Source of the DNA: Pteria penguin
Lineage: Eukaryota > Mollusca > Bivalvia > Pterioida > Pteriidae
Reading direction: 5' to 3'
DNA: 64,000 nt
Assembly: GCA_035048485.1 (NCBI GenBank)
Contig: CM068587.1
Span: 24,095,034-24,159,033, forward strand
This document shows, piece after piece, positions 44,901 to 64,000 of the stretch. A program made the translations under genes and the position numbers. Every line of letters begins with the position of its first letter. Position 1 is the stretch's first letter. Below the pieces are notes generated by a model, which did not search any database, was not told the origin of the DNA, and saw only the letters and a program-made list of their open reading frames with translations.

Positions 44901-47900
44901 GTATCTAATGTCCAAAAAGTTACACCAAACTCAACCTATGTTTGTTTTTACATTGTTCTTTAATTATGTACTCTATCATATTTTACTGAAAATTCATGAT
45001 ACTGAATGAAAATGTACTGCTATCTAAATCAATTTTTCTAGTTTAGTTTTGTAGTAAGATTACATAAAGTAAACAACAGAAGCCTTTAATACCAGTTATG
45101 TGATGAGACTTTACAAAGCAAAGGGTTTCATCCCATGCAAAAACTTCCTCTAGAAATTTGTTCAGCACCAAAGCAACATTGCGATCGTCCACAAATACTA
45201 TGCCACACAAATATTTCTCTGTATCATTAGACAAAGGATCCTTGGAATTGAGAGTGTTTTCCAAGTCTGGTGTTTTTTTTACTGCCACATGTATGATGTT
45301 ATGATTGTCCATCTGACTTCTTGAATTTCCATCGTCATCTGAAAAATCTGAGTCATCTGAAAGATCTGAGTCACTGTCTCCACTCAATCCCATCATGCCA
45401 TCCATTTCTCCATCTGCACTGCTGACTATCATGAAGTCACACTCTGGTCTATATTTACGGAGGTGACTTATGAGCTCACACACTTTAGGAGAGGAGTACA
45501 TCAGTAATTCTTCTACGTCGTATTCCGGAGAGAAGTTAGCCTCAAATACCATTGTGATAAATCGAAGCTGAGTGGCAGCATAGTGTAGGAATTTCTTGTG
45601 TAATGCTGAAGTTTCATGTTTATCTATTTTGTCTATTTGATTTACAAGCATACCGGCTATACAGGAAGCACACCATGGTCCTAGAATGTACAAGATGTTG
45701 AGGCACTCGGACAAGGCAGTGATAGGTATAGAACATGGGTCTCTGCTCTCTTCCTCTTCTTCATCCACTATATTACACTCATGTAGGAAATCTAAAGAAC
45801 TACATAGTATAGTCTCTAGCAGGGCCACAGTGCCTGTACTGTCGATATAATTTTCACACTGTATGATGTGCTCTTTAGGTCGTATACCATAACGTTCTGC
45901 TATGACTAGGGTAGCTGTCTCAGCCTTTGAAATTAGCAGCGTTTCTAAAGAGTTTATTGAATGACCCAATTCTTCAGGATCACTGCACTTCTTACTAGTG
46001 AAACATGATGTGAGACCAAGAATTCTTGGAAAGTCTATGGAATTTTTATCATATGACGTCCGTAACTTTTTCATAATTTCAACATATGAGTGATCTTGTA
46101 ATATGAGATGACAGTCATCAAAAATAACAAGGTTTATATGGCTAGGATGAATAGTATGCTGACTGAGAAGACGAAGAAAAAGATCAGGAGGAATAATCAT
46201 GATGTGATGGGAATTAATATGCTTGCTCCACTGTGTTGAACTCCAGTCATAGTGATCACCCTGGTCATTATGGAATTTAGACACTGTTAAATCAGTGTGA
46301 TGTTGGATAACTTGAGACAAATTGAAGATTCCATAGTCTGAAAATAAAAGAAAATTACTTTTCTTATATATACTTTTCAATCCTAGATAAAATTTAATCT
46401 CTTTCTAAATATGACTACTGACAAAACTGCTACTTTAGTCATTAGTTAAGAGCAAAAATTTGTGCAACATATGATCTAAACTAGAGTGTTTGAAGGATCA
46501 TGTGTTACCTTCCATACATTTTCCACACAGACAGATAAATAGACAGACAGACAGATGCCTGATCAGTGATCTTTGTGCTTTGTTGCTTCACAGGCAATGC
46601 AGTAATCAGTGATCTTAGGATCTTTTCAAGTGAAGTTTTCAGTTTGTACAAAAATACAGAAAAAAACCCAATAATAATATGATTATACAGGTATGTTTAG
46701 ATTTCTGTGGATACACAAATTTTCAATTCCACACCTTCAGCACTATGTTGTGGACATTGTATGGTAATGTACTTGATAGTTTCGTACTTAAACTTCGCAC
46801 TTAAAACCACCATGTTTATTATTATTATGATTATCATTATTATTATTACATGTATTATTATTCTTATTATTATTATCTATAATGAAATAATCATCTCCCA
46901 CACTAATATGGCATTAAAAAAACAACTTAAATTACTGAATGACAATTATGAATGGTAATTAACATACTGCATGTATGCATGAGTGACCACTATAAATTAG
47001 TTCTAATAAAACTAATGGGGTTTTCACAGAATGACTTCTCTTGTTCCTTTCCAACAAATGATATACACACTGAACCATTTTCCTTACCATTGTTGCTAAT
47101 AAGTGTATTAAAAAATTTCAGTACCATTATTAACTAAAACGAAGCTTCTTTTGCCGCCAGCCTCAATAGATGGGCGGAGTTGGTTGGACATTTCTCTGAT
47201 GAGCATAACGGAGAGGAATGTGTTACCAGCTGTAGATCCCAAGCACACAATTGTGTTTTTATGCAAGGCAGAATCCAGTAATTCTACCTGGATAAAAACA
47301 AACAAATATTACATACAGACACTTAATTCTTTGATGACATGAATTAAATAATTATAAATATAAATATTTTGTTCATACAAAGCCAGAACAAGTTGTCCAT
47401 GGGACTTATGAGTCACCTGAGTATAAGGCTACTGCCATAGAGAAGTTTAAAATTAATATATGAATTTACTCTTGGGGCAGTCTTGGTAGAAGGCTACATT
47501 CTTTTTCAACTTTTTAGAAGTAGAAAAGAAGATTTTCAAAAACTGAGTAAATGTACATCATCCCTATGTATTCAATGACTTTAGCCTATAGGCCAAAACC
47601 CTAGCCAAGAGATATTAAATTTTCATAATGCAGGAAGGGGCCCCATGCTCTTTCTAAAGTGAGAGGTAAGAATATTGTAACTGTCAGACTGGTATATATA
47701 TATATAAAGGTTTGCAAGAATGGAAACATATGTTCTCATATATTTTTCTCTTAACTATCTAGAAACTTGAAAATTTGGCTGTCCACTGCTACATGTATAA
47801 GGGGATTTGAATGATGAAAGTGAAAGAAGCAAAATTCAAACTTAACCAGTATATTTTGGCATGTAAATGCCACAGAAGAAAACATTTGTTTATTAAAAAG

Positions 47901-48393
47901 ATTTCCCCTAATCATCTGAAAACATGAAAATTTGGTTATCTCCACTACTTAGTATCAACACATACCTCTTCAACAGTGAAAGACAACATAGTGATAATCA
48001 AATTTGACCGGTATACTTGAAGCTGCCACAGATGGAAAACTTTACTCTTTTTATATATCTGGAATTAGTTTATTGTGACACACAGACTTATAGACAGATA
48101 TGTAGCTTACTGTATACCCTTACTGCCTTTAAACGGTGGCCTAGGGTATATTATCAATAAAAAAACTGCATTATTCTAACAACTTTTATAATCTAAGGAT
48201 TATAGTTACACATAAAAAAATATTGGCTCTGTGATACCTTCTCACAAGATTGACTAATGAAATTTTATTTCAAGTTCATCAATATTATCACCTGGTAAGC
48301 TCTAGGAGTGAAGGTATCAGTGGGAATATCATCATTCCTGAAATGCCGAGGCATCCTCTTTGGTGCAGGTGGATCACTGCCTGTGTGCACCAT
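26815..48393 (-). CDS. DICER1: Dicer endoribonuclease (complete, 17 coding exons)
   Basis: Dicer cuts double-stranded RNA and pre-miRNA hairpins into ~22-nt small RNAs for Argonaute loading. All 17 exons join in phase to 2036 residues; human Dicer is slightly shorter. Order: helicase (about 30-600), DUF283 (about 610-770), platform and PAZ (about 774-1110), a long acidic linker with KASD repeats (about 1230-1315), RNase IIIa (about 1490-1735), RNase IIIb (about 1775-1960) and dsRBD (about 1975-2032). RNase IIIa has E1517, D1521, D1706, E1709 and RNase IIIb has E1821, D1825, D1925, E1928, so both cleavage centres look active. Helicase motif I is GSTAGNT (N56 for the Walker lysine) and motif II is DDCH, so ATPase activity is doubtful; HD2 motifs ([23 protein letters not shown]) remain. 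The ATG is preceded by an in-frame TAG and an acceptor, implying a 5' UTR exon upstream. Strong resemblance to vertebrate Dicer suggests the miRNA-type Dicer-1. Confidence 0.96.
27198..27311. repeat. 114-nt near-perfect foldback in Dicer intron 16
   Basis: Left arm 'ttcatgcagg...gcatttattagat' pairs with right arm 'atctcataaatgc...cctgcatgaa' over 43 positions with four mismatches. After a 6-nt one-sided bulge, 'ataatgtgc' pairs with 'gcgcattat' (one G:U) around the loop 'atta'. It may be a worn MITE or a hairpin RNA source. Confidence 0.8.
27638..27713 (-). CDS. DICER1: Dicer exon 16
   Basis: Encodes [20 protein letters not shown] and TAKF, the family's [12 protein letters not shown] motif linking RNase IIIb to the dsRBD. 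Donor gtatga, phase 2. Confidence 0.94.
28860..29395 (+). repeat. Tandem ~140-bp interspersed repeat in Dicer intron 15
   Basis: Three to four units share 'tttcataaaaatcc', 'ttaggaggagttg', 'ttttttggacagcattccc' and 'atatggtgttctttc'. Confidence 0.65.
29482..29638 (-). CDS. DICER1: Dicer exon 15 (RNase IIIb second half)
   Basis: Encodes [40 protein letters not shown] and [10 protein letters not shown]1925 and E1928 complete the RNase IIIb centre. Donor gtaaaa, phase 1. Confidence 0.95.
29639..31182. other. Dicer intron 14 sequence outside the minisatellite
   Basis: AT-rich; no further exon or mobile element recognised. Open frames at 29648-30010 and 30021-30314 have no splice or motif support. 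Confidence 0.5.
31183..32623 (-). repeat. 43-bp minisatellite of ~30 splice-donor-like units
   Basis: Roughly 30 units; on the minus strand each reads 'gatgaattagatcacagaga' followed by 'tatagcagtaagtaactaga'. The exon-14/intron junction is 'gatgatgaaatagatctcag' then 'tgatgaagaagtaagtatc', so the unit aligns base for base with that junction. Most units keep GTAAGT, others GTATGT or GTAATT. Units nearest the exon are the most exon-like; those at 31183-31280 and two 27-bp short units are diverged. Confidence 0.92.
32624..32882 (-). CDS. DICER1: Dicer exon 14 (RNase IIIb first half)
   Basis: Encodes [40 protein letters not shown] and ends [10 protein letters not shown] before a perfect donor gtaagt. 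Catalytic E1821 and D1825 are here. The 43-bp minisatellite begins directly after it in the intron. Confidence 0.96.
33083..33335 (-). repeat. Interspersed 'ggggcat' repeat, inverted copy
   Basis: Starts 'actaatgccccaagtggcat' and ends 'gatctggggggcataaaa', with 'ggtcattgtcaaggtcaaaa' and 'acagacagacaaacaaacag' inside; opposite orientation to 15581-16108. Confidence 0.6.
33487..33590 (+). repeat. Inverted copies of the Dicer exon-14 3' end
   Basis: On the + strand this intron segment reads 'ctcagtggtgaagaa', 'gatgatgaagaagtatctag' and 'gatttcagtgatgaagaagt', closely matching the minus-strand exon-14 end 'gatctcagtgatgaagaagt'. It is thus an opposite-orientation relative of the 43-bp array. 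Confidence 0.55.
34747..34955 (-). CDS. DICER1: Dicer exon 13
   Basis: Encodes [20 protein letters not shown] and then [20 protein letters not shown] and CYQ, the start of RNase IIIb. Acceptor 'atattttcttcag', donor gtaaaa, phase 2. Confidence 0.95.
35323..37859 (-). CDS. DICER1: Dicer exon 12 (PAZ, acidic linker, RNase IIIa; 845 codons)
   Basis: One uninterrupted 2537-nt exon. It starts [23 protein letters not shown] follows ([67 protein letters not shown]). A serine/acidic linker carries six KASD-like motifs (36882-36625). RNase IIIa begins near [18 protein letters not shown] with [16 protein letters not shown] and [20 protein letters not shown], and resumes at [20 protein letters not shown] after a long insert. 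Donor AGTGGG|gtaatt. Confidence 0.96.
37968..38458 (-). repeat. Interspersed 'aaggtcaaagtca' repeat in Dicer intron 11
   Basis: Contains 'aggtcatggtcaaagggtaa', 'catgaccttgaccttaattt', 'ttttggtaccaagagaaagg', 'gacagacagatggacgg' and a 'gggcacc...ggggccc' end. Related segments occur at 33083 and 19290. Confidence 0.6.
38725..38938 (-). CDS. DICER1: Dicer exon 11 (platform)
   Basis: Encodes [20 protein letters not shown] and [16 protein letters not shown], then GYMVVPLLR. Donor gtatat, phase 1. Confidence 0.94.
39680..39856 (-). CDS. DICER1: Dicer exon 10 (platform)
   Basis: Encodes [40 protein letters not shown] and KEIPQ. Acceptor 'aatttttctgtag', donor gtgaga. Confidence 0.94.
39954..39966 (+). 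promoter_or_regulatory. Perfect DR1 motif AGGTCAAAGGTCA
   Basis: Direct repeat of AGGTCA spaced by one base, the consensus for RXR/HNF4-type nuclear receptors, inside Dicer intron 9. It sits in the common 'caaggtcaaaggtca' repeat context, so function is not implied. Confidence 0.3.
40464..40606 (-). CDS. DICER1: Dicer exon 9
   Basis: Encodes [20 protein letters not shown] and [14 protein letters not shown]. Acceptor 'gttgattaag', donor gtaaga. Confidence 0.93.
40890..40975 (-). other. Candidate Dicer cassette exon 8c
   Basis: After acceptor 'acattttctacaag' reads [20 protein letters not shown] and KFANVLTE, ending phase 1 before gttggt, exactly the phase that exon 9 needs (LTE-GELDD). 8b plus 8c is 222 nt, a multiple of three. 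Confidence 0.35.
41045..41180 (-). other. Candidate Dicer cassette exon 8b
   Basis: Open frame after acceptor 'ctgtttacacag': [20 protein letters not shown], then [20 protein letters not shown] and EIYI. The start phase fits exon 8, and the end before gtctgt (phase 2) fits 8c. The gap to exon 8 is only 23 nt, too short for a normal intron, so inclusion would need another donor upstream or a different start. No homology recognised. Confidence 0.35.
41204..41279 (-). CDS. DICER1: Dicer exon 8 (DUF283)
   Basis: Encodes [20 protein letters not shown] and ALHQS, ending in phase 1 before gtactg. Joins exon 9 to give HQS-GELDD, as in other Dicers. Confidence 0.9.
41578..41722 (-). CDS. DICER1: Dicer exon 7 (DUF283)
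   Basis: Encodes [20 protein letters not shown], then [14 protein letters not shown]. Acceptor 'aatattttcag', donor gttata. Confidence 0.93.
42373..43565 (-). repeat. Tandem ~140-bp repeat with nuclear-receptor-like half-sites
   Basis: About seven units in Dicer intron 6, each with 'gaccttgacctttgacc', 'aaggtcatgacacacccttg', 'caacaattctgtgaaatatt' and 'agttatggcc'. The block has inverted edges 'accccccctggcaa' and 'tttgccgggggta', so the array probably arrived as or grew within a mobile element. Exact AGGTCAAAGGTCA on the minus strand occurs at 42542-42554, 42827-42839 and 43105-43117. Confidence 0.8.
43702..43838 (-). CDS. DICER1: Dicer exon 6
   Basis: Encodes [20 protein letters not shown] and [15 protein letters not shown], entering DUF283. 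Donor gtgaga, phase 2. Confidence 0.93.
44148..44249 (-). CDS. DICER1: Dicer exon 5 (helicase motif VI)
   Basis: Begins [18 protein letters not shown], completing motif VI QSKGRARAR, and ends YKNIEK. Donor gtattt. Confidence 0.94.
44624..44829 (-). CDS. DICER1: Dicer exon 4 (helicase C-terminal half)
   Basis: Encodes [20 protein letters not shown], then [20 protein letters not shown] and [14 protein letters not shown] (motif V and the start of motif VI). Donor gtctgg. Confidence 0.94.
45093..46337 (-). CDS. DICER1: Dicer exon 3 (helicase core and insert)
   Basis: Encodes residues 89-503. Contains [16 protein letters not shown] (motif II as DDCH, 46119-46108), PRILGLTSC for motif [19 protein letters not shown], the helical insert ([17 protein letters not shown]), an acidic loop with [15 protein letters not shown], then [20 protein letters not shown]. 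Donor gtatta, phase 1. Confidence 0.95.
46338..47124. other. Dicer intron 2 with ATT microsatellite
   Basis: Contains a degenerate (att)n tract at about 46810-46885 and nothing else recognisable. Confidence 0.5.
47125..47287 (-). CDS. DICER1: Dicer exon 2 (degenerate Walker A)
   Basis: Encodes [20 protein letters not shown] and [17 protein letters not shown]. The position of the Walker A lysine is AAC (Asn, 47224-47222). Donor gtactg, phase 1. Confidence 0.93.
47288..48291. other. Dicer intron 1, nothing recognised
   Basis: AT-rich; a short 'tatatata' run near 47695. Two similar segments with 'acatgaaaatttggtta' and 'aacttgaaaatttggctg' suggest an old local duplication. Confidence 0.4.
48292..48393 (-). 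CDS. DICER1: Dicer coding exon 1 (start codon)
   Basis: ATG at 48393-48391. Encodes [20 protein letters not shown] and ends TFTPRAYQ, the family's TPR-YQ motif before VELL. The genomic sequence before ATG is 'tgtattttatag', an acceptor as well as an in-frame stop. Donor gtgata. Confidence 0.88.
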
Positions 48394-48580
48394 CTATAAA
48401 ATACAGTAAGAACATTAGAGATAAAATTGTTTTTCATATTTTAGAAATCAACTCTGTTTAATACTGAATTGCACATTTTTATGTGACCGGAAAATATTCA
48501 TAGTCACTATTTAGGGATTGAAATTAGCTGTAAATACTGGTGAAATGAGACTTAAACTAGGAAACTGCCAGTTCAAAATA

Positions 48581-49604
48581 TATCGCTCACCTGAGCACGA
48601 CTTTCTTTTTCACAAACAAATGACAGCTCAATTTTGGTGGAAGATTTTGGTTATTTATTTTTGTATTATTGTGAAATTCTGTGCAGCTGTTGATGAAAAG
48701 AAGAAAATGTGTCAGTCAATCAAAGTCTTCTGGAATCATCTTGAATGACAGATCAGGTCAAAAGATAAAAATTGGTCAAGGACCTGGAGTACTTACTTTC
48801 TATAAAATTTGGTGAAATTCTAAGAGATAAAATTTTGGTAGAGGGCCTTGAGTGTTTACTTCCTACAAGATTTGGTAAAGTTCTGTGAAGAGGTTAATGA
48901 GGAGAAAATGAAAATCAGTCAGCCAGTCTGAGCCCTTGGCAGCCATCTTGGATGATGGGTCAGGTCAAAAGATACAATTATGGTAGAGGACCTTGAGTGA
49001 AGTGGATTACGGATTGGGTTGAAAAACACAAACTTGGTAGAAGATCTTAACTAATTACTTCTTGTAAGGTCTGGTGAAATTTTATGAAGCATTTGTGGAG
49101 TACAAGTCGAAAATATGTCAACCTATCAGTGCCCATGGTGGCCACCTTGGATTACGGATTGGGTCTAAAAACTCAAACCTAGACCTTGAGTACTTACTTC
49201 TTGTAAGTTTTGGTGAAATTCTGTAAAGCTGATGCAGAGGAGAGATAAAAAATGTCTCAACCAATTGGAGATCATGGTGGCAATCTTGGATTATGGATCA
49301 GGTCGAAAAAAGCAAAAACTTGATAAAACACCTTGAATATTTACTTTCTGTAAGGTCTGGTGACATTCTGCGCAGCAGTTTTGGTGAAAATGTCCTAGCC
49401 AATCAGAGTCCATGGTGGCCATCTTGGATTAGGGACTGGGTCGAAAAACACAAACTTGGTAGAGGACTTTGAGTACTTACTTCCTGTAAGGTTTGGTGAA
49501 ATTCTGTGAAGACTTTGCAGAGGAGAAGTCCAAAATGTGAAAAGTTTATGACAGATGACGACGACGGACAACGCACTATACGACAATTCCTCATGTGAGC
49601 TAAA
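48581..49604 (+). mobile_element. Modular repeat of the GCTCACCTGAG family upstream of Dicer
   Basis: Starts 'tatcgctcacctgagcacg' and ends 'acgacgacggacaacgcac' then 'tcatgtgagctaaaa'. The interior holds about five modules of about 100-190 bp with 'catggtggccatcttggatt', 'ggtcgaaaaacacaaacttg' and 'ggtttggtgaaattctgtga'. It lies just 5' of the Dicer start exon, in the 5' UTR intron or promoter region. Confidence 0.7.
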
Positions 49605-49846
49605 AATTCGTGACTTGTTTCAAGTCTAATGTCTTATTCTGTACTCTCCATTATTTCCTGGTTGTTTATCAGTTTAACAAAGTCAATTAAAAGCCTTAAT
49701 TGCATATGCATTAAAATAATAAGCTATGAGCGTACAAAAGATTTCTGAAAGGAATTCTCAAGAGGTCACATAGTTCTCTGTGCTGAATAAACATGGAAGA
49801 TAATGGTAAAACTTTAATAAATAACAAGAAACTGTCAAGGACGGTA

Positions 49847-50227
49847 TGACCAGATTACAAATGCTAAATGCAAAATGTTGACACCGGACGGATAGACAGG
49901 CAGACGGACGGATGGGTTTTGCCAATTTACAGACCGGAATTGCTATGCATTAACATTAACAATACATGTATGCAAGTGGTCACCCTAAAGGCAAAAAACA
50001 GTGTGTGTTCACTGAAGCATAAAGTCAAGGTCGAGGTCACTAAATTTTTGTATTGGTTGGATAGAACATTCAAGTATCTACAAACCTACCAACTTTGACA
50101 TAAGTACCCTTTAGGGTATGAAAGAAACCAAGCTAAACGCAAATGCTAAACGCAAAATGTTGACGCCGTGCGGACAAACAGACGGATTTCGCCAATTCAT
50201 AGATCGGAATTGCTTTGCAATCCGGTC
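49847..50227 (-). mobile_element. MITE-like element, inverted copy of 12277-12647
   Basis: Left end TGACCAGATTACAAATGC and right end TTTGCAATCCGGTCA; the interior shows the same landmarks in reverse order ('ggtcaccctaaaggc', 'taccctttagggta', 'gttgacgccgtgcgg'). Confidence 0.8.
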
Positions 50228-50704
50228 AAAAAAGTGACTATTCACCCAATCCTGACAGTAATAATACCTGTGTCAAGTGTGACATGATATGGCCACATCA
50301 ACAGGATGAATGATAATTTGTGTTGTCTTTTACATATACATCAATAAAGCATAAGGCCTATTTTACAATCACAATGATAATGACATTTCTCCAACTGTTT
50401 TGCAGCTTCTGGATTTTCATTTTAGTAAGCAAATTTTAAATCTACATGGTAAATTAACTTGCATGGTAGTGAAATAAATTAATTTTGATCTCTAACTATG
50501 TATTATAGTAATCATTTTACACAAGGCTATAAATATATTAATAAGGGCATTTTATGTACAAATCTATATTCAGAAAACATACTGTAATGAATAAGGACAT
50601 CTACGTATGTTGTAAAAGGCTTACAGACTACAGTTTCCAATTTTTGTTATTAACAGTATCTTTATTACTTGATAGAGTAGTTTTCATACACAAGTCTTCT
50701 CCAG

Positions 50705-50775
50705 GGGGCATATTTAGTTTAGTGGTTAAGCACTTGTATTGCATAGGAAAAGATCAGGGTTTAGTAACTAGTGCC
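50705..50775 (+). repeat. Degenerate tRNA-derived SINE head
   Basis: 'tttagtggttaagcacttg' resembles a tRNA A-box region, and 'gatcagggtttagta' may be a ruined B box. Low support. Confidence 0.3.
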
Positions 50776-50928
50776 AATATGTTTAAGAATTTGCCTATCT
50801 CCTGCATGCTTTTATGTTTCAATATTACTGTAAATGGTTGAAAGGTATACATAAAATAATGACCAAACTTTTTTAATACCTTTAAAATATTTTCTATTTA
50901 GATTTACTTCCAAATCTCTTCAATTGAT

Positions 50929-51406
50929 CAGGTTGGGAACATCCCTCTAAAGAGGTATATTCCCCATTTAGAGAGATACTTATCATTAGCATATAAAAAA
51001 TTGTCTCTCTAAAGAGGGATTTTATTTTATTTTATTTTATTCCATGCGTTCCTTAATGCTAAAAATAAAAATAAAAAAATTGGAATATTGATTTGAAAAT
51101 TAAAAGCGAACATCTTTACAATGTCCTAAACAATATTTGTAAAGAATGTTTGGAATCAAACTTGAAAATGGTACATCATACAGGTCAACATCTTTTACAA
51201 ACATTGTTCAGAATGCACTGCAGATGTGTGATCTTAAATTTCAGGTCAAAATTATAAATTTTGATTTTTTAGTTCTTGGGTCAAGTTGGGAACTCATGCC
51301 TTAAGGTCGAAAACATCCCTCTTAAGAGAGACATCTTTTTAAATGTCAGCAAAATGTCTCTCTAAACAGGGAACGTCTCTCTTTATAGAGAGATGTACCC
51401 AACCTG
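50929..51406. mobile_element. MITE with TTGAT target duplication
   Basis: 478 bp. The left end CAGGTTGGGAACATCCCTCT and the right end, read inward, CAGGTTGGGTACATCTCTCT are inverted repeats with two mismatches. TTGAT flanks both sides. The interior repeats 'tctctctaaagaggg' motifs in both orientations. Confidence 0.8.
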
Positions 51407-52109
51407 TTGATAGTGCTGCAGCTTTATCGTTTTTTCTTGTTTTGCGCTGTGCTTTGCCGCTGGGGAAGTGCTCAAGCATGGAATAATGTACAACTATTTT
51501 CAACATGATCAAAGAGAAAATAACAATTAAAATTTACAAATTTTTTTAGAGTATTGTTAATACTAAATAGATATATGTGAAAAATAAAAAAAAAATGTGT
51601 TAAACAATCTGATGACAAACCTTGATCACAATGATTTAAGGCATGCCATGATTTAAAGCGAGCGATAACTGATTACTAATCACTGACACTGAAAGAGACT
51701 TTCCACGAAAACTTCATGGATTAATAACAGTACACAAAAAGCAAAGTCATAAAATTAAGGGTGGCAAAATATATACAGTAGGTGCTAATGTCTGAAATAG
51801 AGCATTCTTTAATTAAGATTTTATGGAAAAAAATAAAGATAGTACACCGTCATTCACCTATGTGGTTCTTTCTTCATAAATCAGACAGAGGAAGCTCTGC
51901 TTTTGTCCTGTATAACGCTTTATTTGATAGGGTAACTGTATTGTAGGAATTGAAAAGAGCCAATAAAATAGATTCTTACAAAAGCTATAGATAAGAACGA
52001 CAACTTTTGCTGTAAAAAAAGCTGTCTGCTAGATTTGATGAAATGAGTACCCAAACTTCATAAACATTCTTTGTAAAATCAGAAGTAGTCACGATCAGAC
52101 AAACTCAAG
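51407..52109. promoter_or_regulatory. Putative shared promoter region of Dicer and ALKBH6
   Basis: The divergent genes Dicer (-) and ALKBH6 (+) leave this non-repetitive stretch directly before the ALKBH6 ATG. Dicer must have at least one 5' UTR exon upstream of 48393, which could start here. No TATA box or initiator could be assigned with confidence. Confidence 0.25.
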
Positions 52110-63800
<11,691 letters not shown>

Positions 63801-64000
63801 TAGTGTCAATGATCTATTTACATGTACACTGTATATAAAAAGAGGATACAGGTTTAAAAAAAATGAAAATGCCAGATAAATACCAGTGATGTCGAAATTC
63901 GTTGGACTTTTCGGACAAACAGACATACTTAATAAATGTCCAACAAAAAAAGTTAGAGTGCTGGACCAAATGTTCGACAAAATTCATTGATTTTCCAAAA

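Overview
The window is animal nuclear DNA, AT-rich, with short exons in long introns. It very probably comes from a mollusc and most likely a bivalve. The evidence is the dense mixture of interspersed repeats built from 'gaccttgacctttgacc', 'cgtccgtc' and 'gctcacctgag' modules (which I associate with bivalve genomes), the vertebrate-like Dicer sequence, and the lack of any bacterial gene organisation. Species assignment is inference.

Three protein-coding genes can be reconstructed exon by exon with consistent splice phases. (1) On the + strand, 2084-13727 holds the 3' nine or ten exons of serine palmitoyltransferase subunit 2 (SPTLC2/3 type, PLP-dependent); its 5' exons lie before the window. 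(2) On the - strand, 48393 down to 26815 holds a complete Dicer: 17 coding exons and 2036 codons plus stop, with helicase, DUF283, platform/PAZ, RNase IIIa, RNase IIIb and dsRBD. Both RNase III centres are intact, but helicase motifs I and II are not. (3) On the + strand, 52110-63773 holds the first five exons of ALKBH6, an Fe(II)/2-oxoglutarate dioxygenase; its 3' exons lie beyond the window. SPTLC2 and Dicer are tail-to-tail, and Dicer and ALKBH6 are head-to-head with at most 3.7 kb between their start codons.

The rest is introns and intergenic DNA full of repeats: a 55-bp x 11 minisatellite that ends at the SPTLC2 exon-3 acceptor; a 43-bp x about 30 minisatellite beside the Dicer exon-14 donor whose unit looks like a copy of that donor; MITE-like elements with terminal inverted repeats (5196, 6474, 9099, 12277, 17875, 49847, 50929); a dead pogo/Tigger element with TA flanks (16158-17474); tRNA-derived SINEs (13229, 53320, and worn copies at 50705 and 61600); a broken LINE reverse-transcriptase tail (52805); and large modular repeats in opposite orientation on either side of Dicer (20080-22600 and 55249-59421).

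Most notable points: the Dicer helicase has lost the Walker A lysine (N56) and has DDCH in place of DECH while keeping its C-terminal helicase half; the decoy-like array of 5' splice sites in the Dicer gene; a 114-nt almost perfect foldback in a Dicer intron; and a phase-perfect 222-nt candidate cassette inside another Dicer intron.
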